64,000 nt of DNA from Acinetobacter tandoii DSM 14970 = CIP 107469. Its GTDB lineage: Bacteria; Pseudomonadota; Gammaproteobacteria; Pseudomonadales; Moraxellaceae. The translations under genes and the position numbers were made by a program. The first letter of the stretch is position 1. Every line of letters starts with the position of its first letter. A model generated the notes under the pieces. That model was not told the DNA's origin, searched no databases, and saw nothing but the letters and a program-made list of their open reading frames with translations. Where the stretch lies: NCBI RefSeq assembly GCF_000400735.1, contig NZ_KE007371.1, positions 1 through 64,000 on the forward strand, in the 5' to 3' direction. Below are positions 7,237 through 16,611 of the stretch, in pieces.

Positions 7237-9195
7237 TTATGGCGTACCGCGATAAGGAATAACCTGCATACGATTTCCAATAGACTGTGCTCCCTGCCCC
7301 AACAAGACCCCATAATGCGTGGCATTGGTCATGACTTGTTTGACATAGTCTCGAGTTTCGTTCAAAGGAATGGTTTCCGTATATTGATCTGCAGCCAGTG
7401 GTCGATCATCAGGTTGCCAACGACGCGCCCGATTCGGTCCAGCATTATATCCTGCAGTCGCCAACACTGGGTTACTGCTTAATTGGCTATTAATCATCGA
7501 CAAATAAAACGTTCCATAACGAATATTGGTATTCATATCCGATAACGCGGCAGGATTATAAGTTTCCCCCATTTGCTTGGCAACCAATCTCGCTGTATCT
7601 GGCATGATCTGCATTAAACCACCTGCGCCGACATGTGAGCGAGCACTCGAAACAAAACGACTTTCTTGACGCATTAGGCCATATGCCCATGCTGGGTCAA
7701 TTCCTGCATTCTGGCTATGGCTAACCACATAACTTTGATGAGGCATCGCATAGCGATAGGCATAGTTATGCTTATTCTCGGTACGATCTGCTGCATAAAT
7801 GGCACGATCATACCAGCCCATATCGGTTGCACGTTTCGCTGCTGCTAATAATAGACCATCATCATGTTTTAAATAGGCTTGACGCACCGCCCAATTCCAT
7901 TCACGGTTCACATAGCTATCAGGTGCATTAACATTACGTAAAGCAAAAGCCCGATTAAAGTGAATATCTTGACTTAAGCGCTGCATGTCATTGTTGCTTG
8001 GCTGTACATTATTCGGAATCGTACTGTATCGTTGCCCCACATGGTCTTTGGCCAGTAAATTATGATACTGGTCTCCTTGAGCCAATTTGCGGAAAATTTC
8101 CTGCGCGCTACGTTTTGCATGTGCATCATTACGCTGTTCATAAGCACGAGCCAACCAATATTGCCAACGATCTTCTTGCTTTTGATTGACACTCATGGCA
8201 TCAATAGCACGAATCAGACTTTCCCAAGCACTGAAACGGATGGCTTGACGCGCATAGATTTCTGCTTCTTCTGGACTAAATGGCAAGCCATAACTGGCAT
8301 CCAAATTATTTAACACTTCACGCTTGAAATTATTTTTCATTACAGTCGTACCACCAATATAACCGACTACACGATACAAAGCTTTTTGTATAGCCTCTGG
8401 TGTTCCCTGCGCAGCACGCTGTACAGATGAAATTGCTGCATCCAAATCACTGTCTGCCATGCGTCCCATTGCAAAGATTAAATACGCATGGTCTTCTGCG
8501 GTTGCTTTAGGTGCAGACCAGACATAATTCAATGGATCAGCTTGAATCTTGTTCAACTGCGCAAGGCTTAAATTCAACCCCAAGGTTTGTGCTGTGGCAA
8601 TAGCTTGTCCAGATTGACCCGCACGTAACAAGCTCCATAAGCGTTGTTGCTTATCTTGCTGAGTCATTAAAGGACTCGACAGCATTTGTCGAGCTAAACC
8701 TGTACAGGATTCAGGTTGAGAATTTGTTGTTAGCCAAACATCTTTGTATTCTGCAAAAACTAAACTATCCCCTGTTTTCGCCCGCACTTGTGCAACTGCA
8801 CAACTTTCTGCCTGATCTGGATTGGTCACATAAGGTAAAACAGGCTGTGCAGTACTAAAATCGGCTTGCTTGACTTTTTCTTCTACATAATCGGCGGCTA
8901 ATTTTTCCGCCATCGCAGATTGAGGATAACGGCGAGCAAAATCAATAATATTATTTGCTGGCTGAAAGCCCAAATTGGCGTTTAAAGCCCAATATTCTGG
9001 GTAATAGCCCAATACATCATTTTGCATGGACATTTGATATTGTTGTAATAATTGAGTATTGCCAGAATTGGCCGCTTGTAAAGCATCATTAAATTGTTCA
9101 TCTGCTGCATAGGCATGACCCAATATGCCCATTGAAGCCACACTCCATGCAAGTACGTGATAATAATTTTTTTTATGTATCCACCGATTTAACAT
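7237..9195 (-). CDS. slt: Soluble lytic murein transglycosylase
   Basis: It cleaves the MurNAc-GlcNAc bond of peptidoglycan to form 1,6-anhydroMurNAc in the periplasm. A signal peptide ends near GHAYAADEQ (about residue 30). A long alpha-helical superhelix fills residues about 35-480, and the C-terminal SLT domain carries the catalytic Glu (E511 in RQESRF) and the GAGGLMQIMPDTA motif. AGYNAGPNRARRW near 590 is the usual family block. Its 652 aa compares with 645 for E. coli Slt70. The RNase T2-like gene follows closely on the same strand. Confidence 0.93.
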   Translation of the reverse strand: MLNRWIHKKNYYHVLAWSVASMGILGHAYAADEQFNDALQAANSGNTQLLQQYQMSMQNDVLGYYPEYWALNANLGFQPANNIIDFARRYPQSAMAEKLAADYVEEKVKQADFSTAQPVLPYVTNPDQAESCAVAQVRAKTGDSLVFAEYKDVWLTTNSQPESCTGLARQMLSSPLMTQQDKQQRLWSLLRAGQSGQAIATAQTLGLNLSLAQLNKIQADPLNYVWSAPKATAEDHAYLIFAMGRMADSDLDAAISSVQRAAQGTPEAIQKALYRVVGYIGGTTVMKNNFKREVLNNLDASYGLPFSPEEAEIYARQAIRFSAWESLIRAIDAMSVNQKQEDRWQYWLARAYEQRNDAHAKRSAQEIFRKLAQGDQYHNLLAKDHVGQRYSTIPNNVQPSNNDMQRLSQDIHFNRAFALRNVNAPDSYVNREWNWAVRQAYLKHDDGLLLAAAKRATDMGWYDRAIYAADRTENKHNYAYRYAMPHQSYVVSHSQNAGIDPAWAYGLMRQESRFVSSARSHVGAGGLMQIMPDTARLVAKQMGETYNPAALSDMNTNIRYGTFYLSMINSQLSSNPVLATAGYNAGPNRARRWQPDDRPLAADQYTETIPLNETRDYVKQVMTNATHYGVLLGQGAQSIGNRMQVIPYRGTP

Positions 9196-9543
9196 ATGTG
9201 TGCCTTCATCCTTTATTTTAACCTATTCGACCCAATCTCAATATAAACACTTCGTTCATGCAGCTAGTTTAGAATATTCTCCAACTACTCTGTTGTTGTG
9301 TTATGTAACCTTCTGATAAGACAATATTAATTTTCAAACATTTTTGCTTCATAAATCAATATTTTTGCTTCGATATTTAAAGCTGACCGTTTTTCTGTAA
9401 ATCCTGCTAAAATATGTGCCTTCCTTATATTGCTCTCGTGTTTAGTCGTGTTTCTGCGCTCGCCACTGTCGATTTTTATCGCCAACGCATCACGCAGATA
9501 CAGTTTTTACACGTTTTTCCGTTTTATCCTGTTAGGAGCCTAC
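9196..9543. other. Divergent intergenic region slt / miaB
   Basis: This 348-bp stretch separates slt (minus) from miaB (plus). The miaB frame stays open upstream to 9430, but that part encodes no MiaB-like sequence. An 11-base direct repeat ATTTTTGCTTC occurs at 9340-9350 and 9361-9371, 21 bp apart. TAAAAT near 9408 could be a -10 for miaB. I see no RNA gene. Confidence 0.4.
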
Positions 9544-11001
9544 ATGACGGTTCAAACCTTCATCCCGAATGGTGCCAACGCTGCCTCAGAAAACACTGTT
9601 AACCAGCCACAGCACACCCCAGCCACCGATGGATCAGTTAAAAAACTGTATATCGAAACGCAAGGGTGTCAGATGAATGAGTATGACAGTCACCGTATGG
9701 CAGACTTACTTGGCGACTCACACGGCTATGTTCTGACTCAAGACCCGAAAGAAGCGGATATTCTACTGATGAATACCTGCTCTATTCGTGAAAAAGCCCA
9801 AGAAAAAGTGTTTTCCGAGTTGGGGCGCTGGCGCAAGCTGAAAGATAAAAATCCAGACCTGATTATTGGTGTAGGTGGTTGTGTGGCCTCTCAAGAAGGC
9901 GACAACATTCAAAAACGTGCCAATTATGTCGACATGATTTTTGGTCCACAAACTTTGCACCGTTTGCCACAAATGCTCGATCAGCACTTCGAACAAATCG
10001 AAAAACCCAAGAAAGAAAAAATCAAACTGGTGGATATTTCTTTCCCAGATATTGAAAAATTCGACTTTTTACCTGAACCACGTGTGGAAGGTTACAAGGC
10101 TTTTGTTTCAATTATGGAAGGTTGTTCAAAATATTGTTCATTCTGTGTGGTGCCTTACACCCGTGGTGAAGAAGTTTCACGTCCACTGGATGATGTTTTA
10201 GCAGAAATTGCCACCTTAGCCGAAAAAGGCGTACGAGAAATTTCTTTGCTCGGTCAAAATGTAAATGGTTACCGCGGTGAAACTTTCGAAGGCAATATCT
10301 GTACTTTTGCAGACTTGTTACGTCTTGTTGCAGAAATTCCGGGGATTGGTCGTTTGCGTTATACCACCTCACATCCGCTTGAGTTTAACGATGATTTGAT
10401 TCAATGCTACCGTGACTTACCACAAATGGTATCGCATCTGCATTTGCCTGTACAAAGTGGTTCAAACGATGTACTGCAAGCGATGAAACGAAACCACACC
10501 ATTGATGTCTATATCGACAAAATTGCTAAGTTACGTAAAGTGCGTCCTGATATGCATTTATCAAGTGACTTCATTATCGGCTTCCCAGGCGAAACTGATG
10601 CTCATTTTGAAGAAACTTATCAATTTATCAAAGATATGGACTTCGACCATTCTTATAGTTTCGTGTATTCAAAACGCCCAGGTACACCTGCATCTGACCT
10701 TGAGGATACGACTCCTGAAGAGGTGAAAAAGGAGCGCTTAGCCAAGGTTCAAAAGTGGATTAAGCAATCTAGTATTGAAAAGACAGATGCCATGCTCGGC
10801 ACCATTCAACGAGTTTTGATCGAAAAAGTTTCGGATAAAGATCCAAACTTATTGATTGGTACAGCAGATAACACCCGTTACGTGAGCTTCATTGGTGATG
10901 CAACATGGGTTGGACGTTTCGCAGAAATCGAAATTACTGAGATTAAAACTTTGAATTTTGTTTATGGTGAACTCTTGAATCTTGAGCCTGACGTGGCGTA
11001 A
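9544..11001 (+). CDS. miaB: tRNA-2-methylthio-N6-dimethylallyladenosine synthase
   Basis: This radical-SAM enzyme adds the methylthio group to i6A37 of tRNAs reading UNN codons. The UPF0004 domain has cluster cysteines C42, C79 and C113. The radical-SAM CxxxCxxC is C194, C198 and C201 (CSKYCSFC), and a TRAM domain closes the protein. The start at 9544 is chosen because AGGAG lies five bases upstream and it gives 485 aa, the genus norm; an in-frame codon at 9430 would add 38 unrelated residues. It leads the miaB-ybeZ-ybeY cluster, 39 bp before the next gene. Confidence 0.96.
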   Translation: MTVQTFIPNGANAASENTVNQPQHTPATDGSVKKLYIETQGCQMNEYDSHRMADLLGDSHGYVLTQDPKEADILLMNTCSIREKAQEKVFSELGRWRKLKDKNPDLIIGVGGCVASQEGDNIQKRANYVDMIFGPQTLHRLPQMLDQHFEQIEKPKKEKIKLVDISFPDIEKFDFLPEPRVEGYKAFVSIMEGCSKYCSFCVVPYTRGEEVSRPLDDVLAEIATLAEKGVREISLLGQNVNGYRGETFEGNICTFADLLRLVAEIPGIGRLRYTTSHPLEFNDDLIQCYRDLPQMVSHLHLPVQSGSNDVLQAMKRNHTIDVYIDKIAKLRKVRPDMHLSSDFIIGFPGETDAHFEETYQFIKDMDFDHSYSFVYSKRPGTPASDLEDTTPEEVKKERLAKVQKWIKQSSIEKTDAMLGTIQRVLIEKVSDKDPNLLIGTADNTRYVSFIGDATWVGRFAEIEITEIKTLNFVYGELLNLEPDVA

Positions 11002-11040
11002 TGTAAGGGTATAGATTCAAGCTACCATAAAGGAACTCTC

Positions 11041-12117
11041 TTGACTGCAGCGATTCGACGTACAGTAACTTTTCCTGGTATTTCAATGGAGCGTTTAAAG
11101 AGCATGCTCGGTGCTTATAACGGTCACTTGAAACAAATTGAACAACGTCTAGATGTCCAAATTTCCCATCGAGGTGATTATTTCTACATCGATGGGGAGA
11201 TTGACGCAGTCGAAAGAGCCGAGACACTCTTGCAACGTCTGCATGAAGAAGCTGAAACCTCTCAACAAATTACTGCCGACGTCATCCACATGATGATTCA
11301 AGGCAGTCAAACTGACCGTGAAATTCAAGAAGACTTTTCTGATAATGGCCACACAGGTTTAGAGGACGTTTATCTACAAACCCGTAAAGGTCGGATTAAT
11401 CCACGCGGTGCAAACCAACGACGCTATGTTCAGCGGATTCTGCAAAGCGATATTTCATTTGGTATTGGCCCTGCGGGGACAGGTAAAACCTATCTTGCCG
11501 TTGCTGCAGCAGTCGACATGTTAGAACGCAATGAAATCCAACGAATTTTACTGGTGCGTCCTGCGGTTGAAGCAGGTGAAAAACTCGGTTTCCTACCGGG
11601 TGACTTAAGCCAGAAAATCGATCCATACCTGCGTCCTTTATATGATGCCTTGTATGAAATGCTCGGTTTTGAAAAAGTGGCTAAACTGATTGAACGTCAA
11701 GTGATTGAAGTCGCTCCACTGGCCTACATGCGTGGTCGTACCTTAAATCATTCTTTTGTCATTCTGGACGAAGCACAAAATACTACGCCTGAACAAATGA
11801 AAATGTTCCTGACTCGTTTAGGCTTTGGTTCACGTGCGGTGATTACTGGTGATGTCACGCAAGTCGATTTACCACGTGGTCAGCAGTCAGGTCTCGCGCA
11901 TGCACTACGTGTCATTGAAAATGTGAAAGAAATTCACATCACCCGCTTCCATTCTCGTGATGTGGTCCGTCATCAACTGGTACAAAAAATCGTAGAAGCT
12001 TACGAAGGTTGGGATAGCGAACAACAACGCCTGAGTGCCGAAGCACGTGCAGAACGTAAAGCGCGTCAAGAAGCCTTAATTGCTGAAAATGATGCTGCTG
12101 CGGATGCACAAGATTAA
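11041..12117 (+). CDS. ybeZ: PhoH-like ATPase YbeZ
   Basis: A cytosolic ATPase of the PhoH family that acts with YbeY in RNA and ribosome maturation. An N-terminal KH-like segment precedes the P-loop GPAGTGKT (143-150) and Walker B VILDEAQN near residue 240. The start codon is TTG, supported by AAGGAA five bases upstream. Length is 358 aa. The charged C-terminal tail is Ala/Arg/Glu-rich. Genes before and after are close, consistent with the conserved miaB-ybeZ-ybeY order of gammaproteobacteria. Confidence 0.93.
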   Translation: MTAAIRRTVTFPGISMERLKSMLGAYNGHLKQIEQRLDVQISHRGDYFYIDGEIDAVERAETLLQRLHEEAETSQQITADVIHMMIQGSQTDREIQEDFSDNGHTGLEDVYLQTRKGRINPRGANQRRYVQRILQSDISFGIGPAGTGKTYLAVAAAVDMLERNEIQRILLVRPAVEAGEKLGFLPGDLSQKIDPYLRPLYDALYEMLGFEKVAKLIERQVIEVAPLAYMRGRTLNHSFVILDEAQNTTPEQMKMFLTRLGFGSRAVITGDVTQVDLPRGQQSGLAHALRVIENVKEIHITRFHSRDVVRHQLVQKIVEAYEGWDSEQQRLSAEARAERKARQEALIAENDAAADAQD

Positions 12118-12135
12118 CCGCTTTAAGGATTCATT

Positions 12136-12618
12136 TTGAAACTTAGTCTTTCTCTACAACAGTCGTTTCAGTCCCCAGCGTTGGTACTGAAACGCGCTTA
12201 TCTCAAAAAAATCGTAGAAACCAGCTTACGCCATATCGATACACAAAGTGACTGTGAAATAGGTATTGCCTGTGTCAATAATGATGAAAGCCATAAATTG
12301 AATTTGGAATATCGCGGTAAAGATAAACCGACCAATGTCTTATCTTTTCCAAGCGACCTACCTGATGAAATGGCTCAAGTTCTTGATTCATTTCCAATTG
12401 GTGATTTAGTCATTTGTATTCCAGTTGTGCTTTTAGAAGCACAGGAGCAAAACAAGACACCGCTTGCTCATTTTACACATATGCTGGTGCATGGCACTTT
12501 ACACTTAATGGGCTACGACCATGAAACCTCTGAAGCAGATGCCGAAGAAATGGAAGCCTTAGAAATTGAAATATTGGCTAAACTGGGTTTTGACAATCCC
12601 TATTTAGAACAAGCGTAG
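12136..12618 (+). CDS. ybeY: Endoribonuclease YbeY (16S rRNA maturation)
   Basis: A single-strand endoribonuclease needed for 16S 3'-end maturation and ribosome quality control. The zinc site [11 protein letters not shown] gives H119, H123 and H129. It is 160 aa, close to the family's 150-160. It begins with TTG, with TTAAGGA about six bases upstream. It lies 18 bp after ybeZ and is followed by a strong terminator, so it ends the operon. Confidence 0.95.
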   Translation: MKLSLSLQQSFQSPALVLKRAYLKKIVETSLRHIDTQSDCEIGIACVNNDESHKLNLEYRGKDKPTNVLSFPSDLPDEMAQVLDSFPIGDLVICIPVVLLEAQEQNKTPLAHFTHMLVHGTLHLMGYDHETSEADAEEMEALEIEILAKLGFDNPYLEQA

Positions 12619-12628
12619 ATCCAAAAAT

Positions 12629-12650
12629 GCGAGCTTCGGCTCGCTTTTTT
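12629..12650 (+). terminator. Intrinsic terminator of the miaB-ybeZ-ybeY operon
   Basis: A GCGAGC / GCTCGC stem with a stable TTCG tetraloop is followed by six T residues. Confidence 0.95.
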
Positions 12651-12696
12651 ATGTCAACAATAATGACAAATATCAATTAGCGAAGACAGGACAACC

Positions 12697-13002
12697 ATGA
12701 AGTACGTGGTCATTTTTAAAGCCAAAATTAAAGCCCTAGATGAACAATATTCTCAAACAGCGCAGTTGTTACGCGAAAAAGCACTGAGTCAGTTTAATTG
12801 TCAAAAGTTTGAAGCCATTTCCGAGCAAGACTTTGAAATTGCATTGTCTTACTGGAACAGCTTGGCAGACATTCAAGCATGGCATCACGATGCCGAACAT
12901 CAAGTGGCACAGCAATTAGGCAAAGAACAATGGTATCAATCCTTTAGTGTAGAAATTTGTAAGATTGAGCGCCACTATGCTCATTCAGCCCATTCAATTT
13001 AA
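12697..13002 (+). CDS. Antibiotic-biosynthesis-monooxygenase-like (ABM) protein
   Basis: 101 aa. MKYVVIFKAKIK, the central ALSYWNSLADIQAWHHDAEH and the C-terminal WYQSFSVEICKIERHY form the dimeric alpha/beta barrel of the ABM fold. Members range from quinone monooxygenases to proteins without known activity, so no substrate can be given. It is monocistronic. Its stop codon overlaps the stop of the convergent TonB-like gene by two bases. Confidence 0.8.
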   Translation: MKYVVIFKAKIKALDEQYSQTAQLLREKALSQFNCQKFEAISEQDFEIALSYWNSLADIQAWHHDAEHQVAQQLGKEQWYQSFSVEICKIERHYAHSAHSI

Positions 13003-13880
13003 TGGACTTCAAACTCGGCTTCCGCAGGGTCAAAACGCCATGTTCGGACAATGCGTAACTCGGAGATATCTTTCATATTACGGTCAAATCCAGTAAATGG
13101 TGCTGCTTTACGTACCGATGCTTTCGCGGCTTCATCGAGTAAGTCATGTCCAGAGCTTTCAATTAAACGAATAGCCCGAATCCCACCATTACGGTTCAGA
13201 ATGACCATCAAGCGAACTTCACCTGCCAACCGCTGTTGTTTTGCTTGATCTGGATAATAACGGTTGCCGTAAAATTCAACTTTCTGTCTAAATTTTTCTA
13301 AATATGCCGCTGTAACGTCTTGCTTGGCTTGAATACCATCGACCGTTTTAATTTTCTGTTGGCGGCTAAAATTCTGTTGACGCTGTAAATATTGTGCTTC
13401 CAGACTTGCTACCATGGCGGCTTTGGCTTGGAACTGACTGTTTAATTCATCCATCGCCTTTTTCCGACGAGTTTGTTCAGCCTGCTTTTGCCAACTCAGC
13501 GTGGTCATCAAGACTTTTTCTTCAAAATTCAGTTCACGCTTTTGTTGGGTCTTTTGCAGGGTTTCCATCTGCTTTTCACCCGCACTTTGCTCCAGCATGG
13601 GTGCTGGCATGTCACTCGACATTCGATGTGCTTCGCGGAATGTTCCTGAACCTTTCTGATCTGCTTGTGCCAGAAAATCAGCTTGTTCAACCTTCTGTTC
13701 GCTTGGTCGTAACGTCACTGCAATTTCCTTCACCGCCGCATCCTGTTGTGTGGGTGCAGCAAATTCAATAGCTAAAACAGCGAGGTGTAAAGCCAGCGCA
13801 AAACCCACCGCAGTTGTAAAAATCGGGTCTTTCCACCACGTGCGCAATAAAGGCGTATAATTTATTTTATTCAGGATCAT
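12999..13880 (-). CDS. TonB-like energy transducer
   Basis: One N-terminal membrane anchor (FTTAVGFALALHLAVLAIEF) is followed by a long charged, Gln/Lys-rich periplasmic linker with coiled-coil character. A C-terminal TonB domain includes AGEVRLMVILNRNGGIRAI and ends in RTWRFDP. The frame is open upstream to 13961, but MILNKINYTPLL at 13880 is a more natural start in front of the anchor, giving 293 aa; the ribosome-binding site is weak. The linker lacks the Pro-Lys/Pro-Glu repeats of classical TonB. No ExbB/ExbD or receptor gene is nearby, so its partner is unknown. Confidence 0.75.
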   Translation of the reverse strand: MILNKINYTPLLRTWWKDPIFTTAVGFALALHLAVLAIEFAAPTQQDAAVKEIAVTLRPSEQKVEQADFLAQADQKGSGTFREAHRMSSDMPAPMLEQSAGEKQMETLQKTQQKRELNFEEKVLMTTLSWQKQAEQTRRKKAMDELNSQFQAKAAMVASLEAQYLQRQQNFSRQQKIKTVDGIQAKQDVTAAYLEKFRQKVEFYGNRYYPDQAKQQRLAGEVRLMVILNRNGGIRAIRLIESSGHDLLDEAAKASVRKAAPFTGFDRNMKDISELRIVRTWRFDPAEAEFEVH

Positions 13881-14011
13881 AACTAACCGACAAACTGCCT
13901 TCCCCACACTGCATATACAGTAAAATTTTGACTTGGTTGCTATTATGTTGATAAAACCCAAAGTTCATCAATACAACAGAATCACTGCCTTAAAATACTG
14001 AAAATGGTGCA

Positions 14012-14074
14012 ATTAATTTTGCTAAACTGCAAGATTGAATTTTTGTATTTTAAATACAATTCAGCAAAATTAAT
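14012..14074. repeat. Nested palindrome upstream of the 14110 gene
   Basis: The outer arms ATTAATTTTGCT and AGCAAAATTAAT pair perfectly over 12 bp. Inside them TGAATT/AATTCA and GTATTT/AAATAC pair around a central T. The inner 15-mer TGTATTTTAAATACA (14044-14058) is identical to the core of the NsrR-type operator upstream of hmp. It ends 35 bp before the ATG of the unknown gene, a plausible operator or leader structure. Confidence 0.65.
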
Positions 14075-14109
14075 CAAAAGCCAGTAGATTCACTTGCTAG
14101 GATGCCTTT

Positions 14110-14793
14110 ATGCAAACGCTACTTTCCAATATTTCTAAACGGCTACATCAAGTGTACCAAAAAGCAGAAGGCTTTATTGAAGATGAACGTGAATTTCCAC
14201 TTTCACAAGTCTTTTTAAATGCGACTTTCCAACGCTTTGTCACAGACAATGTGAAAATGCTAAAAGATTTGCATGCCGACCTACATGATGACTGGTTACG
14301 TTTATATGCCACTTTAGAGTTTAAAGGGATTTATACCACCCTTTCTGTAGATCTAAAGCTGGTACAAATGGAAATGAATAGAGACATTCAACTGATTGTA
14401 TTCGAGCAAATTAGCGATACGCAGGTCATAGAAGCTAAATTTCAAAATGTGTTCCATAAACTTGGTTTTAATGCTGCGATCTATTTCTATCAAAAAATTC
14501 TAAATAAAGATCCTTTAGGCATGATTCTTGAAAAATTGAATGTGATTAAGGTAAAAGATGATTTATTACATCTAGATTTGAATCGCTGGCTAGGTAAAAA
14601 ACGCTCGATTCTGGATACACTTAATAAAGTACATGTTAATCATGCGGTTTTGCGCGAAGCTGAATTGCTGGTTTTAGGTAATGTTAATTTAGCCGCCTTA
14701 TTTGGCAAAATGACTGAAGATGAAATTGAAGATTGGGCACATGAAGGTATTCCTGAAAACCAAGTCACACCTATTAAAAAAAAGCACAAATAG
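14110..14793 (+). CDS. Conserved-looking protein of unknown function (227 aa)
   Basis: It has no signal peptide or membrane segment. The sequence mixes amphipathic helix with short strands and ends in a lysine-rich tail (TPIKKKHK). A segment LYATLEFKGIYTTLSVDLKL near residue 62 and ILEKLNVIKVKDDLLHLDLN near 143 suggest a compact alpha/beta fold that may handle lipid or bind another protein. I do not recognise the family. It is monocistronic, preceded by a large palindrome and followed by a 166-bp gap. Codon use looks like its neighbours. Confidence 0.6.
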   Translation: MQTLLSNISKRLHQVYQKAEGFIEDEREFPLSQVFLNATFQRFVTDNVKMLKDLHADLHDDWLRLYATLEFKGIYTTLSVDLKLVQMEMNRDIQLIVFEQISDTQVIEAKFQNVFHKLGFNAAIYFYQKILNKDPLGMILEKLNVIKVKDDLLHLDLNRWLGKKRSILDTLNKVHVNHAVLREAELLVLGNVNLAALFGKMTEDEIEDWAHEGIPENQVTPIKKKHK

Positions 14794-14959
14794 GGACAAA
14801 TTTCACGTCTAAATTGGCGCAAAATACCAAGAAAAAATGCTACAGGAAAGATACACTTTGCACAAAAAAGCAGATTTTATCTTCATAATACATAGGCATA
14901 ATAAACGAGTGTAATTTTACACTGCACTTATTTTAAACTTCACAGGAACACTTTCACTA

Positions 14960-15673
14960 ATGGCTAAAAATGTTTTGAAAACAATAGCAATGACGACAGG
15001 TATTGCCTCTACATTGTTATTTACTGGCTTTTCAAGCCAAGCATTCGCCATGAGTCCCTTCCAAGCAAGTTATCAATTTAACTACAATGGCAAGAACATG
15101 GGCTCGGCAACTCGTACCTTAAGCAAATCAGGAAATACCTGGACCTATGTTTTTGCAGCCAAAGCTGGGGCAATTGCCTCTGCATCTGAAACTAGTCGCT
15201 TTGGTTTCAATGCGGGCAAAATTAATTCCAATAGCTTCAGTCGAACCAGCAAAATTTTGGTGCACAATAACACCATGAACATCAACTTCAATCCAAGTGC
15301 CAAAACCATTAACACTAAAAAAGATGATAAAGCGCGTTCATTTGCTTGGAAAGCTGGCGTACTGGATGAGCTGAATGCTGAATTACAAATCCGTGAGGAC
15401 TTGAAAGGTGTTGGCATGAAATCGTCTTATTTGATTGCTGATGCCAAAGAAGTCGAATCTCGCCAGTTTGTTAAGCAAGGTTCTGAAAAAGTTAAAACTT
15501 CTTATGGGACTTTCGATACAGTTAAAGTGGTGATGAAACATGATAAACCAGGCCGCGATACAACTTTCTGGTTGGCCCCTAAATTGGATTATCTTCCAGT
15601 GAAAGTAACCCATCAGGATGGAAAATCATCTTACGGTCTACTGTTAACTGGATATAAAGGCCCCACTAATTAG
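14960..15673 (+). CDS. Secreted DUF3108 domain protein
   Basis: 237 aa with a clear Sec signal peptide cleaved near SSQAFA (residue about 30). The mature part is a DUF3108 beta-rich domain: FQASYQFNYNGKNMGSATRTL, then a strand-rich core and FWLAPKLDYLPVKVTHQDGKS near the end. The family is periplasmic or envelope-associated and has no proven role. It stands alone, 89 bp before xpt. Proteins of this family sit near outer-membrane or lipid-handling genes in other genomes; that is general knowledge and not shown here. Confidence 0.8.
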   Translation: MAKNVLKTIAMTTGIASTLLFTGFSSQAFAMSPFQASYQFNYNGKNMGSATRTLSKSGNTWTYVFAAKAGAIASASETSRFGFNAGKINSNSFSRTSKILVHNNTMNINFNPSAKTINTKKDDKARSFAWKAGVLDELNAELQIREDLKGVGMKSSYLIADAKEVESRQFVKQGSEKVKTSYGTFDTVKVVMKHDKPGRDTTFWLAPKLDYLPVKVTHQDGKSSYGLLLTGYKGPTN

Positions 15674-15703
15674 ACCATTTAGTCAATTTTACTTGCATTT
15701 TTT

Positions 15704-16338
<635 letters not shown>

Positions 16339-16355
16339 GTGCAAATACTGTATTT

Positions 16356-16380
16356 AAAGAGCGCTTAAGCGCTCTTTTTT
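16356..16380 (+). terminator. Intrinsic terminator after xpt
   Basis: AAAGAGCGC-ttaa-GCGCTCTTT followed by T residues, a textbook rho-independent terminator. Confidence 0.95.
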
Positions 16381-16611
16381 ATTTTGTCTGGCTGTATGAG
16401 TAAACACGAAGATGTTTTTATCCTGAATAGTTTCATCTTTTTTTAGAAAAACTCAGAAAAAATGCTTAGTATGTAATTACCTGTGTTTTCAGATGTATTA
16501 AGATCGAATCTGCACTTTAAATACAACCACCGAACAACTCATTTTATCAACATTCAACTCCAATAAGAAAACGTCTTAAATGGGTTGTTGAATTTAGAGA
16601 ATCTTGCTGCA

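Noticed and set aside
9430..9543. Upstream extension of miaB by 38 residues
   Set aside because: No ribosome-binding site, no similarity to MiaB, and a good AGGAG in front of the internal ATG at 9544.
13394..13771. 125-residue plus-strand ORF opposite the TonB-like gene
   Set aside because: It lies entirely inside the TonB-like gene on the other strand and shows no family features or ribosome-binding site.
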